In this document: one piece after another, positions 38,375 to 47,595 of the stretch
Numbering within the stretch: the stretch's first letter is position 1
How the letters are laid out: the number at the start of each line of letters is the position of its first letter
Assembly (NCBI GenBank): GCA_019654055.1
Contig: BPDA01000005.1
Coordinates: forward strand, 1 to 59,460
Direction: 5' to 3'
Source: Methanobacteriota archaeon
GTDB taxonomy: Archaea > Thermoplasmatota > Poseidoniia > Poseidoniales > Thalassarchaeaceae
DNA: 59,460 nucleotides
Translations under genes and position numbers: made by a program
The notes under the pieces: model-generated
What the model was told of the DNA's origin: nothing
What the model saw: the letters and a program-made list of their open reading frames with translations, nothing else
Databases searched by the model: none

Positions 38375-39715
38375 GTGTACCTGATTACCGTCGAAGGAGG
38401 TGATGGGAGCGGCAAAGGTCTCGCCACCAAGGTCATCTCGGATGTTCTGGAGAGGGAGTTTTCGTTCACCTCCGTTGAGATTACAGGGGAGCCGCGCAGG
38501 GAGCACCCGCTCGGCCGGCTCGCCATAGAGTCGGTGCGCAAGCAAACCATGACTCCCGAGCAGGAGGCCGGGCTCTTCGCGGCCGACAGGGTGGATCACT
38601 CCCATGGTTGGATACTCCCCCGTCTGGAGGAAGGCAGGGCAGTGGTCAGCGAGAGAAATATCCACTCCTCCTTGGTGTACCAAGGCATAGTTGGCGGACT
38701 GGGCGTCGATAGGGTCGCGCACATGAACTCGGCCGCCCTAGTCCCCGACCTATGCGTCTGGGTGGACTGCGACCCCGAGGTGGCGTTGAGGAGGATTAAG
38801 GGAGGCACGCTCAGGGCACTGACCGAAAAGGAAGAGTACTTCGAGACTTCCGAATTGCAACTGAGAATCAGGGAGGGCTACACATCACTGCTCTCAGGGA
38901 GGGAGGAGATGCCGACTCCGTTCGACATGGGCGCGGTGATAGGGCCTATCCTGAATGAGGGCACGGAGGGGGACTTCCGACGCGAATTGACCCGTAGAAT
39001 CAGGAAGTTCGTGCACTCGAGGCCAGAGCCGCTGAACGTGGGAATCGAAGTCGTAGAAAGGCACTTCCTGCGCAGGCTGATGATGGCCTCGAAGGGGCAG
39101 ACCACGCTCTCCGGAATCGGGATGGCGCCTGCCAACGAGGGTTCTGGCCGGCTCGACGGCTCGCCACCGTGGCGAATTCTCAGGGACGCCCAATCAGAGC
39201 ATGAGGTCGCGCTGACAGGCGTGGGAGAAGAGACTAGAGTCGATGTGCCCATCAGCATCCTATCCCACTCCATGTCTTCGATTTGCGGGACCCTGTCGCT
39301 GCTGCCAACAGCCGACGTATCCGAGCTCCGCCAGGCCCTAGGCCCGGTGAGGGCAGTGTCGGAACGCCACACCCAGAGGATAGTCAAGTTCCTCCACGAG
39401 CACACCGATTGGGTGCACAAGCACAAGGCCCTCGTCGGAGGAGATGCCCCAAGGTCCCAATTGAAGCAGGGGTATCGCGCGCTCGGGACGACCCTCCTCA
39501 CGATATGGCCACTCAGGGACGCCATCAGACGTTGGGCCTCTGACAACCAGGATACTCATCTCAGGTTCGCGATGGGACAGATTGTCAGGTCCGGCGAGCA
39601 CCCCTCGGCGGTGAGGGACACCCTAGAGAGAATCGCCTTGCTGGGCTCGGGCAATGCCGACTCCCCGCTACCCTCAGGAGCCAGCGGCCTGGTTTCATGG
39701 TGGCAGGGCAAGTAG
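38375..39715 (+). CDS. tmk: Thymidylate kinase domain fused to a C-terminal domain of unknown function
   Basis: The N-terminal 215 residues match thymidylate kinase, which makes dTDP from dTMP. They carry the P-loop EGGDGSGKG (residues 7-15), GEPRREHPLG, the DRVDHSHGWILPRLEEGRAV segment, and SSLVYQG. The P-loop ends in Gly15 where Ser or Thr is usual, and the DRY-like motif reads ERN. A further 230 residues (from about LNVGIEVVERHFLRRLMMAS) are not part of known dTMP kinases, and I do not recognise them. At 446 aa it is twice the family length. The start is GTG 38375. It is convergent with the DUF2085 gene. Confidence 0.8.
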   Translation: MYLITVEGGDGSGKGLATKVISDVLEREFSFTSVEITGEPRREHPLGRLAIESVRKQTMTPEQEAGLFAADRVDHSHGWILPRLEEGRAVVSERNIHSSLVYQGIVGGLGVDRVAHMNSAALVPDLCVWVDCDPEVALRRIKGGTLRALTEKEEYFETSELQLRIREGYTSLLSGREEMPTPFDMGAVIGPILNEGTEGDFRRELTRRIRKFVHSRPEPLNVGIEVVERHFLRRLMMASKGQTTLSGIGMAPANEGSGRLDGSPPWRILRDAQSEHEVALTGVGEETRVDVPISILSHSMSSICGTLSLLPTADVSELRQALGPVRAVSERHTQRIVKFLHEHTDWVHKHKALVGGDAPRSQLKQGYRALGTTLLTIWPLRDAIRRWASDNQDTHLRFAMGQIVRSGEHPSAVRDTLERIALLGSGNADSPLPSGASGLVSWWQGK

Positions 39716-39718
39716 GAC

Positions 39719-40474
39719 TCACTTCAGCGTCAGCCTTGCGTCCGCTGGCAGCAGGACCGAGGCAGGATCGTCCCCGAAGTACTTCGTCCTAGCACACAAG
39801 GCCGAGCAGAACCACCACCCCATCACCACCCCCGCCGCGATTCCAGTCAAGATTCTCAGTGGATTGTTCGACTCGTAGTCAGTCAGCATCTGGGTGAAGC
39901 CGTCTACCGCCATCGGCCCGAGTCCGATGCCTATCACGACAAGCATTGCAAACATCCTCCTATCTGCTAGGTAAATCGACTCAAGAGCGTGGTCAGGGAA
40001 GACCGAGAGGAAACTATCGCGAATGGTCCATCGGTTCAGTCCACGCCAACCGAAAAGCAACGCCCCCGCGAACAGCCCTAGGAATATCCCGATGTCCCTA
40101 GTGCATACCGGCATCTGGTTGCCGTTGATCTCCCATGACCTCTCGTGCTTCTGATGGCAGTTCAGATCCCCAAAGCCGTAGACAAAGGCCCAGACCGGGT
40201 TGAGTTCGGTCCAGGCGAAAGTGCCCCCGTGAGCCGATTGGTCGTGACCGACGGGAGAATCCTCGCCGTGGTCCTGGTTGCCCCAGCTGCCTTCGGTTGC
40301 GTAGTCCATGGCGTTGGCCCTGCCGGACAACTCAGGGACGCTGCCCTCCGGCATCATCGCGGGGGCGATGAAGCACAGCAGCAGATACCCTCCGGCTATT
40401 GCTGCCACCGTTTTGCATACGCCGACCTCCCTAGTCCTGTCATTCAGCCCATTCGCAAGAGAAGCCACACCCAT
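39719..40474 (-). CDS. DUF2085 membrane protein
   Basis: This 251-aa membrane protein has the DUF2085 signature: GDLNCHQKHERSWEINGNQM and PVCTRDIGIFLGLFAG. The family's CHQ and PVCxRxxGI segments usually occur in small bacterial and archaeal membrane proteins of unknown function. An N-terminal helix (KTVAAIAGGYLLLCFIAPAM), an Asp/His-rich loop (NQDHGEDSPVGHDQSAHGGT) and three or four later helices are visible. The conserved Cys and His residues could bind metal, which is speculative. Confidence 0.8.
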   Translation of the reverse strand: MGVASLANGLNDRTREVGVCKTVAAIAGGYLLLCFIAPAMMPEGSVPELSGRANAMDYATEGSWGNQDHGEDSPVGHDQSAHGGTFAWTELNPVWAFVYGFGDLNCHQKHERSWEINGNQMPVCTRDIGIFLGLFAGALLFGWRGLNRWTIRDSFLSVFPDHALESIYLADRRMFAMLVVIGIGLGPMAVDGFTQMLTDYESNNPLRILTGIAAGVVMGWWFCSALCARTKYFGDDPASVLLPADARLTLK

Positions 40475-40561
40475 AGCAGATGGTGCATACTGATGAACTA
40501 TGCTGTATGCCCCGTCTCAACCCCCTAGTACCCTCTTTAGCCCGCACTCGCTGCGCCCATC

Positions 40562-41344
40562 ATGGGCGACCTGAACTACCGCGACGCCGCATGGCTCGGT
40601 ATCGTGGTCGGCTCCATGGTCGCCGTTATGGCGACGTTCATCGCTATCTTCCTCAGTGGGCTGGACGACCCCGAGGTGGTCGGCTCCGTGCGCTCCGGCA
40701 TCGTGGCCGGCCTCGCGGCAGCTGTGGTCGTCACCACCTTCGCGTACTACAGGCTGCGAGAGACATCTCGGTCCGGCAGGGACCTCGGTGCAATCAGAGA
40801 GGAAGAGGTCAAGAGAGTGAGGGCAATACTTGCTCAGATAGGAGAAAGAGATTCAGTTTGGGCCACTCAGTCTTGGCTGGTTGAGGAGAAGGTTAGGAGA
40901 GACAGAGGGGTCTTGGTGGTCGATCTGCACGGGCTCGATGCAGCCTCCGCGGCTGCTCTGGCTGACAGGCTGCTTGAGCGCAGGTCGGACTTAGGTCGGC
41001 TGAAGCTGATTACGGGCAGAGGGGAGGACACTCGTCCCGGGTCGGCGGACCCCGGTATCCGGCCCGCCGTTTTGCAGCGGCTGAAGGTAGGGGCCCCCGG
41101 TGCCGAGTGGCAGGTCATACAGAAGTCGAGCTCCGTCACCCTCAGACCGATGGGCAGGGCGCCCACCCCTAGGCAGTGGCTAGGCAGATTCGCGGTTTTC
41201 GTCATCCCGATGACAGGCTCCATGACACTCGCATTCAGAGATTTAGCAGGCCCCGGTATGGAGGAGCAGGGCATGACCTTCGGGGCAGCCGCCGGACTGC
41301 TGATGACCGTGCTCCTGTCTGGTTACAGGGATCGCTCGGCCTAG
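40562..41344 (+). CDS. Membrane-anchored Smr-domain protein
   Basis: The 260-aa protein has two N-terminal membrane helices (residues about 11-32 and 44-63), a short helical linker, and an Smr domain. The Smr landmarks VVDLHGLDAASAAALADRLL (DLHG at 121-124) and ITGRGE (151-154), and the later RPAVLQRLK, are present. Two C-terminal membrane helices follow (about 210-226 and 240-253). Smr domains are nucleases, known from MutS2 and ribosome-rescue proteins. Having one bracketed by membrane helices is unusual. Its TAG stop shares CTAG with the convergent small gene. Confidence 0.75.
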   Translation: MGDLNYRDAAWLGIVVGSMVAVMATFIAIFLSGLDDPEVVGSVRSGIVAGLAAAVVVTTFAYYRLRETSRSGRDLGAIREEEVKRVRAILAQIGERDSVWATQSWLVEEKVRRDRGVLVVDLHGLDAASAAALADRLLERRSDLGRLKLITGRGEDTRPGSADPGIRPAVLQRLKVGAPGAEWQVIQKSSSVTLRPMGRAPTPRQWLGRFAVFVIPMTGSMTLAFRDLAGPGMEEQGMTFGAAAGLLMTVLLSGYRDRSA

Positions 41345-41481
41345 GTGTAGTCAGGAACTCCCTCGCAGCACGCCTCGACCACTCTGTAGCATCTGGGACA
41401 CTCCATGTGCTGGCGCATCGGCACCGCCCTGCCCTTGAAACCGCATTGGCACGATATGTCATCGCAGTGGTCCACGTCCAC
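41341..41481 (-). CDS. Small Cys-rich (zinc-ribbon-like) protein downstream of sufD
   Basis: This 46-aa ORF reads from GTG 41481 (or GTG 41475) and contains CDDISCQCGF, ECPRCYRVVEACC and a C-terminal PDYT. Its seven Cys include CxC and CxxC pairs, as in a zinc ribbon or rubredoxin-like knuckle. It lies 41 bases after sufD on the same strand, so it may be the last gene of the suf operon. It ends on a TAG shared with the Smr gene. It could be a metal- or Fe-S-binding accessory protein; no family is recognised. Confidence 0.5.
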   Translation of the reverse strand: MDVDHCDDISCQCGFKGRAVPMRQHMECPRCYRVVEACCEGVPDYT

Positions 41482-41521
41482 GCGCCACGCTTCATAGCGC
41501 GGCTAAAATCCATTGCTGTTC

Positions 41522-42643
41522 TTAGGCGTCCAATTCTCTCAACTCAGAGTTTAGCAGCCCGACCAACCAGTCGTGTAGTGACTCGCTACCCATCTCAGAG
41601 AGAGTCGAGTTGAGGAATGCCGCGATGAGGGCACCTCTGGCCTCGGATGGCTCTAAGCCCCGCGACTCCAGATAGAAAACCTGATCCTCGTCAATCGGCC
41701 CATTTGCAGTCCCGTGCCCGCAACCGACGACCTCGTGTTCGAGGACCTCAAGCTCTGGAATTGAATCCGCTTCTGCGTCTTTCGAAAGAAGCAGGTTGTG
41801 GAACAGTTGCGAGGCATCTGCCCCTGTCGAGCCGTCGGCTACCCTCAGCATGCCGGTCCCGATTGTCCTGCTGTCGCCATCGCAAGCAGAGTGCCAGGAC
41901 AGGCGACTGAAGGTCTCCGGGGCATCGTGGTGGATTTCCACGTGGTGGTCGAGGTGCATTGAGCCGGCAGAGAGGATTGAGCCTAGGACCCTCAGGTTCC
42001 CACCGGTCTCAGCCATCCTGTAGCGAAGGTCCGCCTTGGTCCTATCCGACCCCGAAGACACGGTGCCAGCCCTTACCTGCGCATCCCTGCCCACGTTGAT
42101 CGAATCCACCCTCAGTAGAGTTCCTTTGTCCAGCAGGCTGACTACGACGTCATTGAGCGAGCTCCCATCTCCGACGCCCCCGGTCCTGAGCATCCCGAAC
42201 CACTCGCCCGAGCCCCTGACCCTTGTCACCAGCTCTAACTCAGAGAGTCTCCCCACATCGAGGCATAGGTGTAGCACGGAAGCCGAATCGCCGACGTCGA
42301 CGTCGAGAATAACCGGATGCTCGGAGGAGAATCCCGACTCGACACTCAGAGTCCAACTCGAGCCGGCCGCCACCGCCCTGAGGAAGCTGCCAGTCAATGC
42401 GTCTGACCCTGGCATGATCGTATCGGAAACAATCCCCTGCTGGATTCTGATTCCATCAGGCGCGGGACCACCATCGAAACCGATTAGCCCGACCACGGGC
42501 GAATCCATCTCGGGGATTCCCGAGACGTCCCCAGTGGGATGGACCCTGCGCCAGGGGGTGTAGCGCCAGAGGTGGTTGGACCTGCCGGGCTCATCCAGCG
42601 ATTGGTACTCCGTGGCAGGGTCCATGATACCAGCCTCAGCCAA
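41522..42643 (-). CDS. sufD: Fe-S cluster assembly protein SufD
   Basis: SufD partners SufB in the SufBCD scaffold for Fe-S cluster assembly. The 373-aa protein has a beta-helix-rich body and the C-terminal SufB/D pattern [20 protein letters not shown] followed by [18 protein letters not shown]. SufD residues thought to matter at the SufB interface lie in that stretch (His and Cys of GCGHG). Its start overlaps the sufB end by eight bases, so it is translationally coupled. Confidence 0.9.
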   Translation of the reverse strand: MAEAGIMDPATEYQSLDEPGRSNHLWRYTPWRRVHPTGDVSGIPEMDSPVVGLIGFDGGPAPDGIRIQQGIVSDTIMPGSDALTGSFLRAVAAGSSWTLSVESGFSSEHPVILDVDVGDSASVLHLCLDVGRLSELELVTRVRGSGEWFGMLRTGGVGDGSSLNDVVVSLLDKGTLLRVDSINVGRDAQVRAGTVSSGSDRTKADLRYRMAETGGNLRVLGSILSAGSMHLDHHVEIHHDAPETFSRLSWHSACDGDSRTIGTGMLRVADGSTGADASQLFHNLLLSKDAEADSIPELEVLEHEVVGCGHGTANGPIDEDQVFYLESRGLEPSEARGALIAAFLNSTLSEMGSESLHDWLVGLLNSELRELDA

Positions 42644-44048
42644 TGCTGCCTTCCATCTCCAGCGCCATTAGCTGGTTCAGTTCGACGGCGTACTCCATAG
42701 GCAATTCGCGCGTGAACGGCTCAAAGAACCCGTTCACTATCATGGCTAGCGCCTCCTCCTCCGAGTGACCCCGACTCATCAAGTAGAACAGTTGGTTGTC
42801 ACTAACCTTGGATACGCTGGCCTCGTGCTCACAACGCGCAGTAGGGTTGGCCACCTCCATAGTAGGATATGTGTCCGAGCGACTGCCCTCGTCGAGGATG
42901 AGGGCGTCGCACACAACGTTGAGCTTGCAGTTCTCCGCCTTCGGGGACACCTTGACGAGACCTCGATAGGAGCCTCTGCCGCCGTTCTTGCTGATGCTCT
43001 TGGAGAGAATCTTGCTGGTGGTGTTTGAGGCGAGGTGATGAATCTTGGCACCGGCGTCCTGATGCTGCCCCTCACCTGAGTAGGCCACCGAGATGACCTC
43101 GGCGTGAGAGCCTTCTCCCTTGAGGATGACAGAAGGATACTTCATCGTCAACTTGCTGCCGAGGTTGCCGTCCACCCATTCTATCTTGGAGTTCTCATGG
43201 GCGATGCCCCTCTTGGTGACTAGGTTGTACACGTTGGCACTCCAGTTCTGCACGGTCGAGTAGCGGATGTGCGCTCCGGGGAGGGCTATGAGCTCGACCA
43301 CAGCCGAGTGCAGGGAGTCGGTAGAATAGGTGGGGGCGGTACAGCCTTCGACGTAGTGGATGCTACTGCCCTCGTCGGCGATAATCAGCGTGCGCTCGAA
43401 CTGCCCCATGTTCTTGGCGTTGATGCGGAAGTAGGCCTGGACCGGCATCTCCACGTGCACCCCCTTGGGCACGTAGATGAACGAGCCGCCCGACCAGACC
43501 GCGGTGTTAAGCGCGGCGAACTTGTTGTCTGTGAGAGGGACCACGGAGCAGAACCAATCTCTGACTATCTCCGGGTGCTCACGCAGCCCACTGTCCATGT
43601 CGAGGAAGATGACGCCCTGCTTCTCCAGATCCTCGCGTATGCTATGGTATACTGCTTCCGACTCGTACTGTGCTGTCACTCCTGAAAGCCACTTCTGTTC
43701 GGCCTCAGGTATGCCCAGTTTGTCGAAGGTGTTTCGAATGTCTTCAGGAACATCATCCCAGTCATCCTCCGTGCCTTCACCTGAGCGTAGAAAGTAGCAT
43801 ATGTTGTCGAAATCTATCTCCCCTAGCAGGGGGGTGTTGCCCCAAGTCGGCATGGGGCGCTCGACGAAGTGCCTGTACGCCTTGACGCGTATGTCAGTCA
43901 TCCACTCGGGCTCGTCCTTGAGTGCCGAAATCTCCCGCACCACCTTTTCGGACAGGCCGAAATCGAATCTGATTGTGGAGTTCTCGGGGTCGTGCCAGCC
44001 GGACTTGTAGTCGCCGACCACATCCATGGCCTCTTGATTGGCAGGCAT
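42636..44048 (-). CDS. sufB: Fe-S cluster assembly protein SufB
   Basis: SufB is the scaffold subunit on which Fe-S clusters are built. The 470-aa protein shows typical sequence throughout: [60 protein letters not shown] and [20 protein letters not shown]. The length matches the bacterial and archaeal family. The gene starts exactly where sufC ends (one-base overlap), fixing the operon order sufC-sufB-sufD. Confidence 0.97.
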   Translation of the reverse strand: MPANQEAMDVVGDYKSGWHDPENSTIRFDFGLSEKVVREISALKDEPEWMTDIRVKAYRHFVERPMPTWGNTPLLGEIDFDNICYFLRSGEGTEDDWDDVPEDIRNTFDKLGIPEAEQKWLSGVTAQYESEAVYHSIREDLEKQGVIFLDMDSGLREHPEIVRDWFCSVVPLTDNKFAALNTAVWSGGSFIYVPKGVHVEMPVQAYFRINAKNMGQFERTLIIADEGSSIHYVEGCTAPTYSTDSLHSAVVELIALPGAHIRYSTVQNWSANVYNLVTKRGIAHENSKIEWVDGNLGSKLTMKYPSVILKGEGSHAEVISVAYSGEGQHQDAGAKIHHLASNTTSKILSKSISKNGGRGSYRGLVKVSPKAENCKLNVVCDALILDEGSRSDTYPTMEVANPTARCEHEASVSKVSDNQLFYLMSRGHSEEEALAMIVNGFFEPFTRELPMEYAVELNQLMALEMEGSIG

Positions 44049-44836
44049 CAGGCAACGCCCTCCGCCTCGGCCCTCTCCTCGATCCAGTCGTAGCCGTTGT
44101 CCTCCAGTTCGGTGGCCAGCTCGGGCCCTCCTGATATGACTATCCTCCCATCAATCAGGACATGCACCTTGTCTGGTTTGACATGCTCCAGTATTCGTGA
44201 GTAGTGAGTGATAATCAGCGCGGCTGACTCGGTCCCTCTGACCGCTGCGTTGACGCCTGCGGCCACTGTCTTGATTCCATCTATGTCAAGGCCGCTGTCC
44301 GTTTCGTCCAATATGGCCAGTCGGGGCTTGAGCAGTAGTAGCTGAAGTATCTCGAAACGCTTCTTCTCGCCCCCGCTGAACCCGTCGTTGACGTATCTCG
44401 AGAGGAAGCTGCGGGGAATGTTGAGTGTGTCCATGGCATCGTTCAACTCGTTCCTGAAGTCCGCGCCCTTGGCGGCCTCCTCTCCTCGTATGCTAGCGAC
44501 AGACTTCCTGAGAAAGTTCCCCACTTGCAGCCCCGGTACGGCCTGAGGGTATTGGAAGGACAGGAACACTCCCTCGCGCGCCCTCTCCCAGGTCTCCAGC
44601 TCCAACAAATCCTCTCCCGAGAGCATGACTCGGCCTGACTCGACCTCAAAATCCGGATGGCCCATGATGATGTTAGCAGCGGTGGTCTTGCCGCTACCGT
44701 TCCGCCCCATGATGGCGTGGATTTCGCCTGGATCTATGCTGAGGTCGATCCCCTTCAGTATCTGCTTGTCTTCGATTCCAGCACGCAAATCGCTAATCTC
44801 CAACAGAGCTCCTCCGCTGGACTCACCGTGTGCCAT
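44048..44836 (-). CDS. sufC: Fe-S cluster assembly ATPase SufC
   Basis: SufC is the ABC-type ATPase of the SufBCD complex. The 262-aa protein has Walker A GRNGSGKT (44-51) and signature [19 protein letters not shown]. Walker [15 protein letters not shown] carries the SufC-specific [10 protein letters not shown]. It is the first gene of the suf operon and is divergent from the nifU-like gene across a gap with back-to-back TATA-like boxes. Confidence 0.97.
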   Translation of the reverse strand: MAHGESSGGALLEISDLRAGIEDKQILKGIDLSIDPGEIHAIMGRNGSGKTTAANIIMGHPDFEVESGRVMLSGEDLLELETWERAREGVFLSFQYPQAVPGLQVGNFLRKSVASIRGEEAAKGADFRNELNDAMDTLNIPRSFLSRYVNDGFSGGEKKRFEILQLLLLKPRLAILDETDSGLDIDGIKTVAAGVNAAVRGTESAALIITHYSRILEHVKPDKVHVLIDGRIVISGGPELATELEDNGYDWIEERAEAEGVA

Positions 44837-44878
44837 GTGTATGTGCCCACTCAGGCCCCTTTTGAATGTCTGCTTTGG

Positions 44879-44896
44879 TTTTAGGTCACCCTAAAA
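44879..44896. promoter_or_regulatory. Palindromic divergent promoter between sufC and the nifU-like gene
   Basis: TTTTAGG and CCTAAAA, seven bases each, flank TCAC. Each arm is a TATA-like box for one direction. The right arm is centred 27 bases before the NifU-like ATG (44920), fitting a leaderless start. The left arm is centred about 46 bases before the sufC ATG, fitting a 20-base leader. The symmetry could also be an operator coordinating both units. Confidence 0.5.
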
Positions 44897-44919
44897 TCCC
44901 AGCCCCTCTACGGGCCTCC

Positions 44920-45417
44920 ATGGTGGATGGCGCAGACCCCACTTCTCCGACCTCTGACAATCTGGAGGAGACCTATCGCGCCCAGATAACCGCGGCGATG
45001 GAAAAGGAGGCACAGAGGAGAGTCACTGAGTCACACGACCCGGAGGAGATCTCACGTCTGGAGGCGCTATCGCTAGTCGAGTTATTCGAGACGGAGGACG
45101 CCGACTTGATCCCTGCGCTGATGGCACGGCTCGGCCCGGTCAGGGCAGCCTTGGATGGGCACGGCGGTGCCCTAGTCGTCGCACTAGCCACGATTGGGGA
45201 GACAAACAGCCGCCGCAGAGCGCTATCGCTTGTCATCGATCTGGACGGAGCCTGCGTGTCCTGCGGGGCAGCACCAGGCACCCTGAAGGGCATCCAGGAC
45301 GACCTCCTGATGGACTCGGAGATTATCGAGGTGCGCTTCAGCTCGGACATGCTGGAGTGGTTCGACGAGTTGCAGCGCGATTTCGTCCTCAAGCACGGTG
45401 GCGTGGTCTTCGTCTAG
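44920..45417 (+). CDS. NifU-like Fe-S scaffold domain protein
   Basis: The C-terminal half matches the NifU C-terminal (Nfu) domain that carries and hands over Fe-S clusters: LGPVRAALDGHGGALVVAL, then the cluster motif GACVSCGAAPGTLKG. The N-terminal 80 residues are a charged helical region seen in no standard Nfu protein (about 165 aa in all). I use ATG 44920, which fits a leaderless start 27 bases after the TATA-like box. The frame is open to 44866, but the added residues overlap that promoter. Divergence from sufCBD indicates joint control of Fe-S assembly. Confidence 0.85.
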   Translation: MVDGADPTSPTSDNLEETYRAQITAAMEKEAQRRVTESHDPEEISRLEALSLVELFETEDADLIPALMARLGPVRAALDGHGGALVVALATIGETNSRRRALSLVIDLDGACVSCGAAPGTLKGIQDDLLMDSEIIEVRFSSDMLEWFDELQRDFVLKHGGVVFV

Positions 45418-46051
45418 CTCAATTCGCCGAGCAGCTCGTCCATGGCCGCAGATGCGAACCCGAGGACTGTAACCTCATGACCCTCGACTAGTGCTGCGTG
45501 GGCGCCAGCCTGTCCGGCTAGGTCGTAGGCCCCTGCCTTGCCGACCCAGGAGTCGCTTAGAATCAGCTCGGCAAGAGCGTCAGCGAGGAGGTCATCGAAC
45601 TCCACGATGGCGGACTCCGTCCAGATGTCAGCACTCCATCCTCCGTGCAGGACCTCAGTGCCCTCTCTGGCTGTTCTAGGTGGCCATAGGACGGCAGTCG
45701 ATGACCAAACTCGATGCCTGCGTCCGGACAGCCTGAGCAGCATGGCAGTGGCAGCGACGACGTCATCCGGCTTACCCATGGCTACGAACGGATCCTCCGG
45801 ATCCTCAACTAGGGTGTCGGCTACGACGACCATATCGTGGTTGGCCCCCGAGATTGCCATTTCGCTCGCCGCCGACTCGGCCTTCGCAATGCAAGTGACC
45901 TCGGTCTGCTGCCCCACGCCCAGCCCTCCGGGAGGTTCGGGCTCGGGTGAGGACAGGCGCGCGACTCCACCTCGCAGTCGCTGCCGTCCAACAGGACACT
46001 CAGCCACAGGTTCCGGCGCTGTGAGGCCGATGCAAGTAGAATCGACGCCAT
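45414..46051 (-). CDS. maf: Maf-like nucleotide pyrophosphatase (one frameshift)
   Basis: Maf proteins hydrolyse non-canonical or modified nucleoside triphosphates. The N-terminus at ATG 46051 reads ASILLASASQRRNLWLSVL, matching the family start with its SxSxRR loop. One base is out of register near 45955-45985. The other frame then continues with VVVADTLVEDPEDPF (catalytic Asp region), GKPDDVVAATAMLLRLSGRR and VGKAGAYDLAGQAG. The total is about 212 aa, normal for the family. It follows the membrane end of the subtilase by eight bases and shares its TAG stop with the nifU-like gene. Confidence 0.85.
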
Positions 46052-46059
46052 CTGGGACC

Positions 46060-47595
46060 TCAGAGGGCGATGTTCTCTCCGCACACAGGGCACTTGGCCG
46101 CATGCACATCCAGCGGGGTTTCGAACCTGCAATCACACCCTGGGCACATCACCGGCTTGTTCAGTTGTGGCTCAGGCGGATCCGGAGGCGCCTCAGGTGC
46201 GTCTGCACTTGGCTCAGGCAGGGGGGCGGGCATAGGGGGCAGCTCCGGGACCGGGACAGCCTGACTCCTCTTCCGGCGGCGGCCCCGACGCAATTCTGCC
46301 CCTCCTTCCAGCTCCACTAACTCAACTAGATTGGAACCCTCGTCTTCGCTGGTACTCACCGCTAAGTCGTCCTCGTCGACCACGTCGACCACGTCCTCCT
46401 CGAGCAGCACGCTGCCCGACGCCTCGACGCTCCTACGTCTCCTCATCCACCTGATTCCCCTAGCGGACATGGTGGCCAGTATGACCGTGCACAGCAGCAG
46501 AATGATGACGGCAATCCCACCTAGGAGGATGTTGAAGTTCTGTTCGTCCAGACCGAGGGCATGCCTGATTTGGTCCAACATTCCGCCCCCGCTGCTGGGA
46601 CCGTGGTCGTCGACGACCGCTCTGATCAGCCAACCGCCGGCCGAGGTGTGTACGAGTAGCGTCTCGCTACTAGCAGGGGAGCGGTCGATGAGGTGCAGAT
46701 TCCCGAGGTTAAGACGGTTGGATAGGCCCAGCCAACCCTCGTCGGCATCGACGATGCCGTATCTGACTTGGGGGCCGCTGGGCCCGACGACGTCGAAGAA
46801 GACCTGCACCCCCCTCTCGACTTCCTTCATCATGATGGAGCTCAGGCCCCTAGAGGGATAGGTACGACTGAGGTTTTCAATCGGTTCGAATGACGAGTCC
46901 GCCACCATCGCAATCATCACCGATTCGTGCCCATCGCCCTCTCTCCAAGCAGCGGTGATTCTTTCCTCTCCATCGATGATATGGACCTTCATAACTGCTA
47001 GGGAGGCCTCGTCCCCCACCGCCTTCTTGTAGGTCCAGGAGGACTGCTCAATGAGACCGTGTGCATACCACAGTCCGTGCCTCTCAATCCCTGTCGAATC
47101 GCTTCTGGTGGACTGGTACAGGAGGTGCGCCCCATCATCCTCCCCGAACTCTACGTCCAGCGAGCTGGCTGTTCCAGGGATGAGATCGATTTCCCCAATC
47201 ACGTTCGGAGTGAGCGTCCAGTCCGAGGACTTGGTGGGGTTGTCTGCGTGCAGCAGAAAGACGCTGGTCTCATCGCCGAACGTGCCTCCGGTGAACATGT
47301 CCCTGTGGTAACCAGAGATTAGGACCTCCTCGTCATCTACGTCGACATCAATTCCCCAGTACTTGCCATCCGACAGCGAGATGGGGTCCATCAGGTCCTG
47401 GATTGGCGACATCTGACAGGTCGCGTCTATCGAGGAGTAGCTCAGGGTCTGTAGGAAGTACCCAGAGGAATCCAGAAACCTCCTAGTCCAAACCAAGTGC
47501 GCCCAGCCATCCTCGGTGCTCCAAGTCGCGATGTCGCCGGACCACATTTCGTCGAGCACGTTGGTGCAGGGCGTGGTACCCTTGTTCGAGTTCAA
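46060..47595 (-). CDS. Membrane and zinc-ribbon C-terminal part of the subtilase (or coupled gene)
   Basis: This 511-aa frame starts with TTG 47595, overlapping the subtilase stop codon. It has no signal peptide. It carries about 340 residues of propeller-like extracellular sequence, one membrane helix (ILLGGIAVIILLLCTVILAT), an acidic and Pro-rich cytoplasmic linker, and a terminal zinc ribbon (MCPGCDCRF and KCPVCGENIAL). An extracellular domain without its own export signal implies that it is the continuation of the upstream subtilase after a frame break near 47592. A separate coupled gene cannot be excluded. Confidence 0.7.
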   Translation of the reverse strand: MNSNKGTTPCTNVLDEMWSGDIATWSTEDGWAHLVWTRRFLDSSGYFLQTLSYSSIDATCQMSPIQDLMDPISLSDGKYWGIDVDVDDEEVLISGYHRDMFTGGTFGDETSVFLLHADNPTKSSDWTLTPNVIGEIDLIPGTASSLDVEFGEDDGAHLLYQSTRSDSTGIERHGLWYAHGLIEQSSWTYKKAVGDEASLAVMKVHIIDGEERITAAWREGDGHESVMIAMVADSSFEPIENLSRTYPSRGLSSIMMKEVERGVQVFFDVVGPSGPQVRYGIVDADEGWLGLSNRLNLGNLHLIDRSPASSETLLVHTSAGGWLIRAVVDDHGPSSGGGMLDQIRHALGLDEQNFNILLGGIAVIILLLCTVILATMSARGIRWMRRRRSVEASGSVLLEEDVVDVVDEDDLAVSTSEDEGSNLVELVELEGGAELRRGRRRKRSQAVPVPELPPMPAPLPEPSADAPEAPPDPPEPQLNKPVMCPGCDCRFETPLDVHAAKCPVCGENIAL

